From Frankia sp. AgB32 (lineage in GTDB: Bacteria; Actinomycetota; Actinomycetes; Frankiales; Frankiaceae), in contig NZ_JALKFX010000002.1 of assembly GCF_023243045.1 (NCBI RefSeq), forward strand, positions 18,338 through 58,031: DNA of 39,694 nucleotides, given 5' to 3'. Shown in pieces: positions 27,912 to 36,572 of the stretch. A program made the translations under genes and the position numbers. Each line of letters opens with the position of its first letter. Position 1 is the first letter of the stretch. The notes below the pieces were generated by a model, which was given only the letters and a program-made list of their open reading frames with translations, had not been told where the DNA came from and made no database searches.

Positions 27912-28931
27912 TCAGTCGGCGGGGACCTCGCGTTCCGCCGCCGCGGGCGCGTCGGCCGCGGTGACCTTTCGCCGCGCCGCGGACGCCTCCCCCCGGTCGC
28001 GGTCGCGGTCCCGGCGGGCTGATGGCAGCAGCCCGGCCGCGGCCGGGCTGCTGTCCACCGCGCTGACGGCGACAACCGGGTCGAGTGGCTGGCCGCGGAC
28101 GGGCAGCCTTGCCGTGATCGCCCACAGGCGCAGCCGGGCCTGCACCTCGGGCCGGGTGAGCTGCACGGCGGTGACGACGAGCGCCCCGCCGATGATGCCG
28201 TCGATCCAGTAGTGGTTCGCGGTGACGACGACGACCAGCGTCGTGATCACCGGATGGATGATGGCGAGCCACCGGGCGCGGGTGCGCAGGATGGTGATGA
28301 CACCCCACGCTTCCAGGATCGCCCACCCGATGTGCAGGCTGGGCATGGCCGCGTACTGGTTGGCCACGGTGTCGTGCGGCCCGTAGGGCGATGGTCCGAA
28401 GACTGCCCCGGTGTCGACGAGATCGACGTCCGGCAGCATCCGCGGCAGGAAGCGCGGCGGCGCCAACGGATAGGCGATGTGAATCAGCAGCGCCGCCCCG
28501 GTGGACGCGACAATGACCGTCCGCACCCGACGCCAGGCGGGCCGGTGGAAGATCAGTACCCAGAGCAGGAACAGGATCGCCGCAGGAAAGTGGACCGCGA
28601 TGTAGAACCGGTTCGCGAACTCCGGCAGATGTGTCGACCGCAGTGCCAGTGCCTGCAACGACGACTCGTTCGGCAGATCGAAGAGCCGCTCCAGGTCCCA
28701 GACGCGGCGCGCGTGGTGCAGCGCCTCCGGCTCCCGCCCGACGGCCTCGTGCCGGCCGAGGTCGTAGAGCACGTACAGCGAGGCCAGCAGCACGACCTGG
28801 CCGACGACGAACAGGCCCGAACGCAGCAGGGCGATCGCCCGGTCGCGCCCGTGGCCCTGGCCCGAGCCGCCGGCCACCCGGTCGGACCGGGCTGGCGCGT
28901 TGAACAACGCCTGGCCGGTAGCGCTCACCAT
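27912..28931 (-). CDS. PAP2-superfamily membrane phosphatase/transferase
   Basis: 339 residues with about six membrane helices. The PAP2 catalytic signature is present: the Arg-containing C1 region before PLAPPRFLP, AMPSLHIGWA (C2, catalytic His) and ANHYWIDGIIGG (C3, His and Asp). The spacing and AYPLAPPRFLPR resemble the inositol phosphotransferase/aureobasidin-resistance type of bacterial PAP2 proteins, which act on lipid phosphates or transfer phospho-inositol groups; the substrate is not known. The C-terminal 60 residues are charged and disordered (RRDRDRDRGEAS). ATG at 28931 has GGAG 6 nt upstream; GTG 28970 is an alternative. A TetR-operator-like dyad lies about 65 nt upstream. Confidence 0.85.
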   Translation of the reverse strand: MVSATGQALFNAPARSDRVAGGSGQGHGRDRAIALLRSGLFVVGQVVLLASLYVLYDLGRHEAVGREPEALHHARRVWDLERLFDLPNESSLQALALRSTHLPEFANRFYIAVHFPAAILFLLWVLIFHRPAWRRVRTVIVASTGAALLIHIAYPLAPPRFLPRMLPDVDLVDTGAVFGPSPYGPHDTVANQYAAMPSLHIGWAILEAWGVITILRTRARWLAIIHPVITTLVVVVTANHYWIDGIIGGALVVTAVQLTRPEVQARLRLWAITARLPVRGQPLDPVVAVSAVDSSPAAAGLLPSARRDRDRDRGEASAARRKVTAADAPAAAEREVPAD

Positions 28932-28995
28932 GAGCGGCTCCGCAACATCTGCGCCTCCCCGCGCCGACACGCCCCGTTAACCACTTATTCGTTCC

Positions 28996-29011
28996 TACCG
29001 ACCGATCGGTA
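28996..29011. promoter_or_regulatory. TetR-operator-like dyad near the PAP2 gene
   Basis: TACCGA (28996-29001) and TCGGTA (29006-29011) form a perfect dyad around CCGA; the inner ACCGATCGGT (29001-29010) is itself a perfect palindrome. The form is typical of TetR-family operators. It lies 65-80 bp upstream of the PAP2 start. Confidence 0.45.
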
Positions 29012-29202
29012 AGGGCGGATGCGAACGACATGTGAGATAGCGCTCAGTCGGGCGCGCTCTTCTCGGCATATGTCGCTCAACCACATAGCCGCCGCGACTG
29101 GGGCAGGGCGGGCGATCCGGGCCTGTGCAGCACGTTTCTTACCCGGACATTAACGACAGGGAACCCACACCCATCGGTTTCTCCACGCAGAACTGACGAC
29201 GA

Positions 29203-29237
29203 GACCGACCTGTCGGACTTCCGACAGGCGGTCGGTC
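29203..29237. promoter_or_regulatory. Nested operator-like palindrome upstream of the MMPL transporter gene
   Basis: Inner palindrome 29209-29228 (CCTGTCGGACTTCCGACAGG, 18 of 20 symmetric) is flanked by GACCGACC (29203-29210) and GGTCGGTC (29230-29237), which are also exact reverse complements. It shares the ACCGAC/GTCGGT core with the site at 28996. Likely a TetR-type repressor site for the divergent promoters. Confidence 0.5.
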
Positions 29238-29491
29238 AGGCCTCCGTCACCCGCACCACCGTTGGCCAGCGAAAGGTTGACACGGATGCGTTACGTGTTC
29301 AGAGTGGCTGCGTTCGCCGTCAGTGACTACTCATGGCACTTAGGTGGTCTCGTACGGAGTTCGTCCAAGGATCAGAGTCCGGAGCTGTACCCGCCCGAGT
29401 GTGACTTGCGTTATACATCCAGAAGTGCGGGCCTCGGATCTCCCGCGCTCGCGCCGGTCCGGAGGCCATCGATGACTCCGGAGCGTGCCCG

Positions 29492-32089
29492 ATGCCCCCC
29501 AGCACCAGCTCAGCAGACGACTCGCCGAGCCGTCCCGAGCCGACAACGGACCCGACCTCGTCGCCTCGCGCGCGGCTGACCCGCACCGGCCGGCGACCCG
29601 CCGTGGTCGCCCTGGTGATGCTGCTCGTCACCCTCGGCCTCGGGTTCGGGCTGACCCGGCTGGAGTTCACCACCAGCCAGGACAACTACCTCGACAGCGG
29701 TTCCCGGATCGCCCGGGACAACGTCGAGTACCAGTCCCTGTTCGGCGGCGAAGCGATGATCACCCTGTTCACCGTCGCGCCGGGATCCCACAGCACCGAC
29801 CTGTTCACCACGCGCAACGTCAAGCAGTTCCAGGACCTGCAGAAGAAGCTCGACGCCGACCCGCGGATCGAGTCCGTGGTCACCCCGCTGACCGCGCTGG
29901 AGTTCACCGACAACCTGGTGCGCGGGCAGGGCGGCAACGCGCTGAGCAGCCCGGCCGCCGGCATCCTGCTGCGCGCACAGAGCCGTGATCCCGACAAGGC
30001 GTCCGCGCAGCGCCGCCTCGCCGACTCGCTGCGGACCCTGCAGCGGATCAACGCGGTCCCCGCGGCGCGGCGGACCCTCGACAACCCGGCCTGGGTCGAC
30101 GTCCTGCTGCACGACAACACCGGTGCGGTGCGCAGGTCGCTGGAGCCGTTCTTCCCGACGACGTCCACCGCGCAGATGGTCACTCGGCTGCGGGGCAACT
30201 CGTCGCTGACCCAGGAGGGCGACGGCGCCCGCGTGGTCGAGCAGGCCACCGCGGGGCTGACCTTCGACCACGCCCAGGTGATGACCACCGGCGCGCCCGT
30301 CCTGCTCCGGAACATCAACGACTACCTGCGCGGCGGGTTCCTCACCCTCGGGGCCCTCTCGCTGGTGCTGATGGCCGGGCTGCTGCTGGCCGCGTTCGCG
30401 GTGCGCTGGCGGCTGCTGCCGCTCGGCGCGGTCGCCGTGGGACTCGTCTGGGCCTTCGGTCTCGCCGGCTACGTCGGGGTGCCGCTGTCGGTGGTGACGA
30501 TCGCCGGCCTGCCCGTCCTGCTCGGCGTGGGCATCGACTTCGCCGTCCAGCTGCACAGCCGGATCGAGGAGGAGGCCCAGCTCGACCGGGCCCGCAGCCC
30601 GGTCGCCGCCGCGCTGGTGGGGCTGCGCTGGCCGCTGGCGGTCGCGACGGTCGCCGCCGTGCTCTCGTTCCTGGCGCTGGAGTTCAGCCAGGTCCCGATG
30701 ATCCGGGACTTCGGAACGCTGCTGGCGCTCGGCCTGCCGGTCATCGTCGTCGCCACCGTGCTGCTGCTCGCCGCGACGCTCGGCGTCCGGGAGCGGCGTC
30801 GGCCCACCGCGGCGCGCGACTACACCCACGGCCCGCTCGGGCGGCTCGTCATCCGGCTCGGCGGCCTGCCGCGGATCACCGCCATCCCGCTGGTCGTCGC
30901 CGCGGTGGCGATCTTCGCCGGCGGCATCGCCGCGGATGGCCGACTGACCATCCAGACCGACCCGGAGAAGTGGGTCAACCAGCACAGCCAGGTCATCAAG
31001 GACATCAACACGCTGCGCGCGCGCAGTGGCTCGGCCAGCGAGCTCGGCGTCTACGTGCAGACGCCGAACGTGTTCGACGACGCGACCGCCAGCTTCGTCG
31101 GGCGGTTCGCCAACACCCAGCTCGACACGCACCGCAGCGACCTCGTGGACGCCTCCAGCCTGGTGACGATCGTGAGCTACCTGATGGAGGTGCCGAACAC
31201 CTCGACGATCATGCCGACCGGACAGGACATCCGCGCCGCCTATGCCGTCGCGCCGCCCGACATCCAGCGCAGCACCGTCAATCTCCAGCACAACGCGCTG
31301 AACGTCATCTTCCGGACCGGTTCGGGCTCGCTGGAGCGCCGGGCCGCGGTCGTCGCCGACATCCGGGAGAAGACCCGGCCGCCGGCCGGTGTCCGGGCCA
31401 CACCGTCCGGGCTGGCCGTCATCGGCACCGGCCTGGTGGCGAGCTTCCAGCACAACCGGGCCGAGCTGACCTACTACGCGCTGCTCGCCGTTCTCGTCCT
31501 GCTGCTGGTGGTGCACCGCAACCTGGTGCGGGCGACGCTGTCGCTGGTGCCGGTGCTCATCGCGGTCGGGCTCAGCTCGATCGTCGCGCTGCTGATCGGG
31601 GTCGACCTGAGCCCGCTCACCGCCGTGAGCGGGCCACTGATCATCGCATTATGCACCGAGTTCACGACTCTGCTCGTCTTCCGACACCTGGAGGAACGGA
31701 ACCATGGGCGCGACCCGCGGCAGGCGGCGGACCGGACCGCCGCCCGCACCGGCCGGGCGTTCATGGTCTCCGCGATGGCCGCCGTCATCGGCGTTGGCGT
31801 GCTCGCGCTCAGCTCGCTGCCGCTGCTGCGCGACTTCGGCCTGCTGGTCGCGTTGAACGTGGCGGTCGCGCTGCTGTCCGCGCTGGTGATCCTGCCGCCC
31901 GTTCTCGTGTGGGCCGACGAACACGGCTGGGTATATCGTCCGCATGGGCGTCAGCAAGCGACAAATGTGGATGAAACCGGATATCCAGCAACGGGGAGTA
32001 GCGCGAACGGTCGAGGCATCCCCGGTGTCGAGGACCGGGCGGGCGCCACTGCCGCCGGTGCCGGCGAGCCCTCACCACCCGCCGTCTAG
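29492..32089 (+). CDS. MMPL/HAE3-family RND transporter
   Basis: 865-residue inner-membrane transporter with the RND layout of two repeats: helix 1 (about 35-55), a long periplasmic-type loop (about 60-280), helices 2-6 (about 285-435), a second loop (about 465-650), then helices 8-12. Diagnostic segments are VLLGVGIDFAVQLHSRIEEE in the first half and ALCTEFTTLLVFRHLEERNH in the second. The length and first-loop motif FTTSQDNYLDSGSRIARDN fit the HAE3 group (hopanoid/lipid exporters) better than mycobacterial MmpL3-type proteins. Cargo unknown, probably lipophilic. GGAG 8 nt before the ATG at 29492 supports the start. Two operator-like dyads lie upstream, and two strong hairpins follow the stop. 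Confidence 0.88.
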   Translation: MPPSTSSADDSPSRPEPTTDPTSSPRARLTRTGRRPAVVALVMLLVTLGLGFGLTRLEFTTSQDNYLDSGSRIARDNVEYQSLFGGEAMITLFTVAPGSHSTDLFTTRNVKQFQDLQKKLDADPRIESVVTPLTALEFTDNLVRGQGGNALSSPAAGILLRAQSRDPDKASAQRRLADSLRTLQRINAVPAARRTLDNPAWVDVLLHDNTGAVRRSLEPFFPTTSTAQMVTRLRGNSSLTQEGDGARVVEQATAGLTFDHAQVMTTGAPVLLRNINDYLRGGFLTLGALSLVLMAGLLLAAFAVRWRLLPLGAVAVGLVWAFGLAGYVGVPLSVVTIAGLPVLLGVGIDFAVQLHSRIEEEAQLDRARSPVAAALVGLRWPLAVATVAAVLSFLALEFSQVPMIRDFGTLLALGLPVIVVATVLLLAATLGVRERRRPTAARDYTHGPLGRLVIRLGGLPRITAIPLVVAAVAIFAGGIAADGRLTIQTDPEKWVNQHSQVIKDINTLRARSGSASELGVYVQTPNVFDDATASFVGRFANTQLDTHRSDLVDASSLVTIVSYLMEVPNTSTIMPTGQDIRAAYAVAPPDIQRSTVNLQHNALNVIFRTGSGSLERRAAVVADIREKTRPPAGVRATPSGLAVIGTGLVASFQHNRAELTYYALLAVLVLLLVVHRNLVRATLSLVPVLIAVGLSSIVALLIGVDLSPLTAVSGPLIIALCTEFTTLLVFRHLEERNHGRDPRQAADRTAARTGRAFMVSAMAAVIGVGVLALSSLPLLRDFGLLVALNVAVALLSALVILPPVLVWADEHGWVYRPHGRQQATNVDETGYPATGSSANGRGIPGVEDRAGATAAGAGEPSPPAV

Positions 32090-32120
32090 GCAGCTCAACG
32101 GCCTCATCGCGGAGCGCCGA

Positions 32121-32171
32121 CGAGGGCCCGGACACCGGCCCTCGCGCCGGCCGGTGGTGACCGGCCGGCGC
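32121..32171 (+). terminator. Tandem hairpins after the MMPL gene
   Basis: Two abutting perfect stems follow the stop by 31 nt: an 8-bp stem (32121-32128/32137-32144) and a 12-bp all-but-one G:C stem (32144-32155/32160-32171) with a 4-nt loop. No T-run is present. They probably stop transporter transcription before the ahcY leader. Confidence 0.6.
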
Positions 32172-32234
32172 TCTCGCGCGCCCGGACCGGTCTTCGTTCC
32201 AAGGCCGGTCTGTGGCACGCTCAGGACGCGTGTT

Positions 32235-32321
32235 CCGGGGTTGGCGCAGTACGGCCACCGCCGCCGGCGGGTGGTTCCCGGGACGAGACACCCGCCACCC
32301 AGGCTCGGCAGCCGCCCGAGC
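32235..32321 (+). promoter_or_regulatory. Structured ahcY leader, possible SAH-riboswitch-like element
   Basis: The segment CCCAGGCTCGG (32298-32308) equals the conserved 3' part of known S-adenosylhomocysteine riboswitches. Its CTCGG can pair with CCGGG at 32235-32239, enclosing a perfect 8-bp hairpin (32266-32273/32289-32296). Alternatively GCTCGG (32303-32308) pairs with CCGAGC (32316-32321), directly before the ribosome site AAGGAG (32326-32331). Two exclusive folds next to the start fit a translation switch. However, the conserved 5' GAGGAGCGCUGC-like segment is not recognisable, so this is tentative. Confidence 0.3.
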
Positions 32322-32335
32322 GTCGAAGGAGAAGA

Positions 32336-33772
32336 ATGAGTTTCGAGTTCAAGGTCGCGGACCTGGCGCTGGCCGAGTTCGGCCGCAAGGAGATCCGGCT
32401 CGCCGAGCACGAGATGCCCGGCCTGATGGCCACCCGCGCGGAGTACGCCGCCAGCCAGCCGCTCAAGGGCGCGCGGATCATGGGCTCCCTGCACATGACG
32501 ATCCAGACCGCCGTGCTCATCGAGACCCTGGTGGCGCTCGGCGCCGACGTCCGCTGGGTCTCGTGCAACATCTTCTCCACGCAGGACCACGCCGCCGCCG
32601 CGATCGTCGTCGGCCCGAACGGGACCAAGGACGACCCGCAGGGCGTGCCGGTCTTCGCCTGGAAGGGCGAGACGCTGGAGGAGTACTGGTGGTGCACCGA
32701 CCAGGCACTGGCCTGGCCGGACGGCGGCGCCCCGAACATGATCCTGGACGACGGCGGCGACGCGACCCTGCTCGTCCACAAGGGCGCGCAGTTCGAGGCG
32801 GCCGGCGCCGTGCCGGCGACGGACCCCTCGGACGTCGAGGAGTACGCGATCATCCTTGACACGCTGCGGCGCACCATCGCCGAGCGCCCCGGCCGCTGGA
32901 CCGAGACGGCGAACTCCGTCAAGGGCGTGACCGAGGAGACCACGACCGGCGTGCACCGTCTCTACGAGATGGCCAAGGCCGGCACGCTCGCCTTCCCGGC
33001 GATCAACGTCAACGACTCGGTGACGAAGTCGAAGTTCGACAACAAGTACGGCTGCCGCCACTCCGTCATCGACGGACTCAACCGCGCCACCGACGTCCTC
33101 ATCGGCGGCAAGATCGCCCTCGTGGCCGGCTACGGCGACGTCGGCAAGGGCTGCGCGGACGCGCTGCGCGGCCAGGGCGCCCGGGTCATCGTCACCGAGG
33201 TCGACCCGATCTGCGCCCTGCAGGCGGCCATGGACGGCTTCCAGGTCACCACCCTGGAGGAGGTCGTCGGGACCGTCGACATCTTCGTCACGACGACCGG
33301 CAACTTCAACATCATCCGCGCCGACCACATGGCCGCGATGAAGCACCAGGCGATCGTGTCCAACATCGGGCACTTCGACAACGAGATCGACATCGCCGGC
33401 CTGACGAAGACCCCGGGCATCGAGAAGATCAACATCAAGCCGCAGGTCGACGAGTGGGTGTTCCCGGACGGGCACTCGATCATCGTGCTGGCCGAGGGCC
33501 GGCTGATGAACCTCGGTTGCGCCACCGGCCACCCGAGCTTCGTGATGTCGAACAGCTTCACCAACCAGGTGATCGCCCAGATCGAGCTGTTCACCAAGAC
33601 GGAGGCCTACCCGGTCGGCGTCTACGTGCTTCCCAAGCACCTCGACGAGAAGGTCGCCCGGCTGCACCTCAGCGCGCTGGGCGTCAAGCTCACCGAGCTC
33701 ACCAAGCAGCAGGCCGACTACATCGGCGTGCCGGTCGAGGGCCCCTACAAGGCGGACCACTACCGCTACTAG
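32336..33772 (+). CDS. ahcY: AhcY: S-adenosyl-L-homocysteine hydrolase
   Basis: 478-residue NAD-dependent cytosolic enzyme that splits S-adenosylhomocysteine into adenosine and homocysteine, clearing the product inhibitor of methyltransferases. The substrate domain includes [35 protein letters not shown] and [20 protein letters not shown]. The Rossmann NAD motif [20 protein letters not shown] begins near residue 265. The C-terminal KADHYRY is the invariant family end that reaches the NAD site of the partner subunit. Length matches bacterial long-form enzymes. AAGGAG lies 4 nt before the ATG. It has a structured leader, and a strong terminator lies 50 nt after the stop. Confidence 0.97.
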   Translation: MSFEFKVADLALAEFGRKEIRLAEHEMPGLMATRAEYAASQPLKGARIMGSLHMTIQTAVLIETLVALGADVRWVSCNIFSTQDHAAAAIVVGPNGTKDDPQGVPVFAWKGETLEEYWWCTDQALAWPDGGAPNMILDDGGDATLLVHKGAQFEAAGAVPATDPSDVEEYAIILDTLRRTIAERPGRWTETANSVKGVTEETTTGVHRLYEMAKAGTLAFPAINVNDSVTKSKFDNKYGCRHSVIDGLNRATDVLIGGKIALVAGYGDVGKGCADALRGQGARVIVTEVDPICALQAAMDGFQVTTLEEVVGTVDIFVTTTGNFNIIRADHMAAMKHQAIVSNIGHFDNEIDIAGLTKTPGIEKINIKPQVDEWVFPDGHSIIVLAEGRLMNLGCATGHPSFVMSNSFTNQVIAQIELFTKTEAYPVGVYVLPKHLDEKVARLHLSALGVKLTELTKQQADYIGVPVEGPYKADHYRY

Positions 33773-33802
33773 TCGTTATTGCTGGTGGTCGTTATTGCTG
33801 GT
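33772..33802. repeat. 15-bp direct repeat at the ahcY stop
   Basis: GTCGTTATTGCTGGT occurs at 33772-33786 and again at 33788-33802, the first copy starting on the last base of the ahcY stop codon. It looks like a small tandem duplication. Confidence 0.8.
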
Positions 33803-33821
33803 AGCAGCTGACGCTGCAGGT

Positions 33822-33871
33822 CGCCGTCCCGCCGCCCGCCGAACATCCGGGGCGGCGGGGCGGCGTTTTTT
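33822..33871 (+). terminator. Rho-independent terminator of ahcY
   Basis: A 16-bp stem (33822-33837 with 33850-33865; one G:T pair) encloses a 12-nt loop and is followed directly by six T (33866-33871). This is the clearest intrinsic terminator in the window. Confidence 0.93.
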
Positions 33872-33921
33872 GTCGGGCGACAACTTCTGTCGGGCGACAA
33901 CTTCTGTCGGGCGACAACTTC
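33871..33921. repeat. Three perfect 17-bp tandem repeats with TGTCG-GG-CGACA dyads
   Basis: The unit TGTCGGGCGACAACTTC occurs at 33871-33887, 33888-33904 and 33905-33921 without any mismatch. Each begins with the perfect dyad TGTCG/CGACA around GG. The array starts on the last T of the ahcY terminator and lies between the converging ahcY and secreted-protein genes. Confidence 0.92.
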
Positions 33922-33980
33922 TGTTCCGCGCCGGCTGCTTTTCCGTTCCGCGTCCGCGGCTGCTTCCGCGACGAGGTGGG

Positions 33981-34703
33981 TCAGTGCCCGGTGTTGGCCG
34001 GGACCGCCGCGACCGGAGCGGGCACCGGGGCGGGCACCGGGGCGACGGGCGTCGATCCGGTCGGGGCGGCTGCTGGCGGCGGGGAGACCGCCGGCGTGGG
34101 CGCCGGGCCGGGGGCGCGCTTCGTCCGGTTCGTCGGCGACCAGCAGACCGCGGTCCACCCCGGGTCGACAGCCGGATCCGACAGGTCGTACCAGCCCTGC
34201 GGCAGGAACGATCCCCACTTCACCGGCGGCCCGCCGAACCCGTTACCGCCGGTGGGCCGCGGCACGCCGAAGGTCGCCACGCCGTCCGGGCAGCCCATGT
34301 GCTCGACCCGGAAGGACGGCTCGCCCGCCGCCGGCCCGCGGCCAGGTCCCGTGCGGCACAGCAGATCCGTGGACGGCGGCCAGGACTGCGCCACGTGCGC
34401 GTAGTAGCCGCCCTGCAGGTAGGTCATCCCCCCGGAGGGCTGACCCGGCTCCGGCGGGACGCTGACGTAACTGATCTGGTTGCTCGGGCAGCTCGCCCAG
34501 GACGCGCCACCGGCTTCGGCGGTCCCGGCGCCGCCCACGGCGACCAGCCCGCTCACGGCCACCATGACGCTGGCGGCGACGAACGAGGAGCGCATGCGGC
34601 GCAGGCGGCGAGCGGGCTGTGGAGGACGGTCGGCGGAGTTCGGCGGACTGACGGCGGACGGCCCCCTGCCGCCGGGCCGTCCTGGCGATGCGGCAAACGA
34701 CAC
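33981..34703 (-). CDS. Secreted protein with four cysteines, unrecognised
   Basis: 240 residues. A long basic, Pro-rich n-region ending RRLRRMRSS is followed by a hydrophobic core (FVAASVMVAVSGLVAVGGAG) and a likely cleavage after AEA near residue 65. The mature part has four cysteines (ASCPSNQ, LLCRTG, MGCPDG, AVCWSP), probably two disulfides, and many aromatic residues (GGYYAHVAQSWP, WYDLSD). The tail is a Pro/Ala repeat (VPAPVPAPVAAVP). I recognise no family. The GTG at 34703 is chosen because AAGGAGG lies 6 nt upstream; longer frames cross the promoter, and an internal ATG at 34595 is possible. Probably cell-wall-associated or extracellular, by inference. Confidence 0.7.
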   Translation of the reverse strand: MSFAASPGRPGGRGPSAVSPPNSADRPPQPARRLRRMRSSFVAASVMVAVSGLVAVGGAGTAEAGGASWASCPSNQISYVSVPPEPGQPSGGMTYLQGGYYAHVAQSWPPSTDLLCRTGPGRGPAAGEPSFRVEHMGCPDGVATFGVPRPTGGNGFGGPPVKWGSFLPQGWYDLSDPAVDPGWTAVCWSPTNRTKRAPGPAPTPAVSPPPAAAPTGSTPVAPVPAPVPAPVAAVPANTGH

Positions 34704-34709
34704 TGAATG

Positions 34710-34716
34710 CCTCCTT
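34710..34716 (-). promoter_or_regulatory. Ribosome binding site for the secreted protein
   Basis: On the minus strand these bases read AAGGAGG, 6 nt before the GTG at 34703, ideal spacing. This decides for GTG over the ATG codons upstream (34826) and downstream (34595). Confidence 0.7.
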
Positions 34717-34976
34717 CTCGAACCCTGCCGCGGAACGACCGTCGGCACAGCGGCCCGCACGGGAGCGGAGCACCCGTTTCCATATTTTGGCGCGGGATTC
34801 CCGTAAATAAAACAGCAATCAGCCATCAGGATAGCGGTGGTTGTCGGTACGTTGAGGCATCACGGGGCGATCGGGACCATCGTGTCGCGTCGCCCGGAGA
34901 GTGATTCGGCATCGCCATGGCAGGTTGATGATCCGCATCAGGTCGGTTCCGGCATCCCGGTTCACCGCACCCGCGT

Positions 34977-36071
34977 TCAGCAGTTCCCCTCGCCCGGGGC
35001 ATCCGGGTCCGGCGGCAACGTCCGGCGATACTCGATTTCGGTGGTCGCCGAAAGGTCGTGGAGGTCGCGGGACCGCCCGGTGGCGACGTAACCCAACCGG
35101 CCGTACAGGCGATGCGCGTCGGTGAAACGGGTGTCCGTCCACAGCCCGAGGTCCACGATGCCCCACCGCCGCGCCTCCCGCTCCGCCCGGCGCACCAGCG
35201 TGGCGCCGAGCCCACGCCGCCGCGCCGCCGCGGCGACATAGAGCGTCTTCAGCTCCGCGGTGGGCGCCGCCCCGGCGCCCGCGGTCCCGGGGTCGGGCCG
35301 CCGAACCCACACGGCGATGCTGGCGAGCAGGCGTTCGGCCGACTCCGGACCGGCCGGCTCGGCGGGAATGACCCACATGGCCCGCCGCGGGCCGCCCGGC
35401 GGCGGGTCGTGCGCCGCGGCGGGCGCGCGCAGCCAGGGCTCCTCGGCGTCGACATCGAGAACGCAGCCCGGGTACTCCGACCACACCGTCCCGATCAGGT
35501 CCTGCAGGGCGGCCGCGTCGCGGTCGAGCACCCGACGCAGGCCTGGTGCCAGGTCGCGGCGCATCCACACGTGCTCGATGCCGGCCTCCACGTCGGACTC
35601 GCCGACGACGCGGTACCCCTGCCGGCCGTAGAAGGCGGCGACCCGGGTCTGGGCGTGCAGCTCCACCGCCGCCAGGCCGCGCTCGCGCGCGCGTTCCAGC
35701 AGCGCCGCGGTGACGAGCAGGCCGAGGCCCCGGCCGCGCCAGGCGGCGGCGACGGCGACCCGGCCGATGACACCGACCGGCTCCGCACCGGTATCGCCCG
35801 GTTCGCCGGCCCGGCGGGGGTCCGGATCCAGCAGCCGGCCCGTCGCCACGGCGGCGCCGCCGGGACCCAGGGCCACAGCGTGGTCGGCGGCGGCATCGCG
35901 GCCGTCGAGCTCCAGCTCGGCCGGGACGCCCTGCTCCCCGACGAACACCGCGCGCCGCAGGTCGAGCACCGCGGCCGGGGGCAGGCCGCGGACGAGGACG
36001 ACGGGCGGAAGGAGGCTGTCGACGGCCGCCGGATCCACCCGAATTCCGGGCTCGTCACGGGCTCCGGGCAC
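34977..36071 (-). CDS. Tandem GNAT acetyltransferase
   Basis: 364 residues with two acetyltransferase domains. The first (about 20-170) is ElaA/YjcF-like: RRAVFVGEQGVPAELELDGR, then the CoA-binding turn WRGRGLGLLVTAALLERAR and AFYGRQGYRVVGE. The second (about 180-350) has a weaker start but a clear CoA loop AARRRGLGATLVRRAEREAR and AHRLYGRLGYVATGR. Tandem GNAT proteins in actinomycetes include mycothiol synthase (MshD), but the first-domain sequence is ElaA-like, so the substrate is not assigned. No signal peptide. It starts with GTG at 36071 and has no close operon partner. Confidence 0.82.
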   Translation of the reverse strand: MPGARDEPGIRVDPAAVDSLLPPVVLVRGLPPAAVLDLRRAVFVGEQGVPAELELDGRDAAADHAVALGPGGAAVATGRLLDPDPRRAGEPGDTGAEPVGVIGRVAVAAAWRGRGLGLLVTAALLERARERGLAAVELHAQTRVAAFYGRQGYRVVGESDVEAGIEHVWMRRDLAPGLRRVLDRDAAALQDLIGTVWSEYPGCVLDVDAEEPWLRAPAAAHDPPPGGPRRAMWVIPAEPAGPESAERLLASIAVWVRRPDPGTAGAGAAPTAELKTLYVAAAARRRGLGATLVRRAEREARRWGIVDLGLWTDTRFTDAHRLYGRLGYVATGRSRDLHDLSATTEIEYRRTLPPDPDAPGEGNC

Positions 36072-36572
36072 AGGGCGGCAGTCTAGGCCGCCGCGTGGGT
36101 CGTCGTCACAGGCTCACTGAAAGCAGTTAATCCGATGACTGATCCCGACACGGAAAGCAACCAGGTCGGGCGTCTATCCCAAACTCCGCCCGCCATCATC
36201 CGGCGATATGCACCCAAGGTCGCCGGATGAACGCTCACCGCGCCAACGACCGTCCGCTCGCGAGCGCGACTGGCGGTTCACAGGTTCCGCGGCCGACGGG
36301 TGTGGGCATCCTGCCCGATACGGACCGAAGCGGATACACGCCGACATCAACCAACCCGGTATCGTGGCCAACCCGGCAAGGCGGGTAGAAAGCAACCCAG
36401 CACTCGCCAACGCGACACTCACCACCAGGACGACATCTGCCCGCAGCCAACGTTCGACTCGTGCAACATTACGAATACGACCACAACCGGCCAAGAGGAA
36501 GCAAACCGGCATCGTGATTTTCCAGACGACAACCCGGCGTGACGGCACGTACGCAGCGGAGGGCCACTGACG
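36072..36572. other. Divergent intergenic region before the amidase gene
   Basis: Stretch of 501 nt between the GNAT gene and the amidase gene, which are divergent. Composition is less GC-rich than the neighbours. It holds a perfect 10-bp hairpin (36197-36229). Short open frames exist on both strands without convincing starts or composition, and no gene is called. Confidence 0.6.
36197..36229. repeat. Perfect 10-bp inverted repeat
   Basis: CATCCGGCGA (36197-36206) and TCGCCGGATG (36220-36229) are exact reverse complements with a 13-nt spacer. There is no T-run. It may be an operator or an RNA hairpin in the divergent promoter region. Confidence 0.75.

Larger units (their letters stand above)
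28932..29491. other. Divergent intergenic region between PAP2 and MMPL genes
   Basis: Stretch of 560 nt, lower in GC than its neighbours. It carries two operator-like dyads (28996-29011 and 29203-29237) listed separately, and probably promoters for both divergent genes. A short open frame at 29286-29579 overlaps the transporter start and lacks a protein-like composition, so it is not called. No TetR gene is in the window. Confidence 0.6.

Noticed and set aside
29286-29579. Short plus-strand ORF before the MMPL gene
   Set aside because: Overlaps the transporter start in another frame and has no protein-like composition or homology that I recognise.
29510-31516. Minus-strand open frame of about 668 codons
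   Set aside because: Antisense to the MMPL transporter; composition is a reflection of its codon bias, with no recognisable motifs.
32072-33760. Minus-strand open frame of about 562 codons
   Set aside because: Antisense to ahcY, which is unambiguous.
33871-33921. CRISPR-like array
   Set aside because: The 17-bp units abut each other without spacers.
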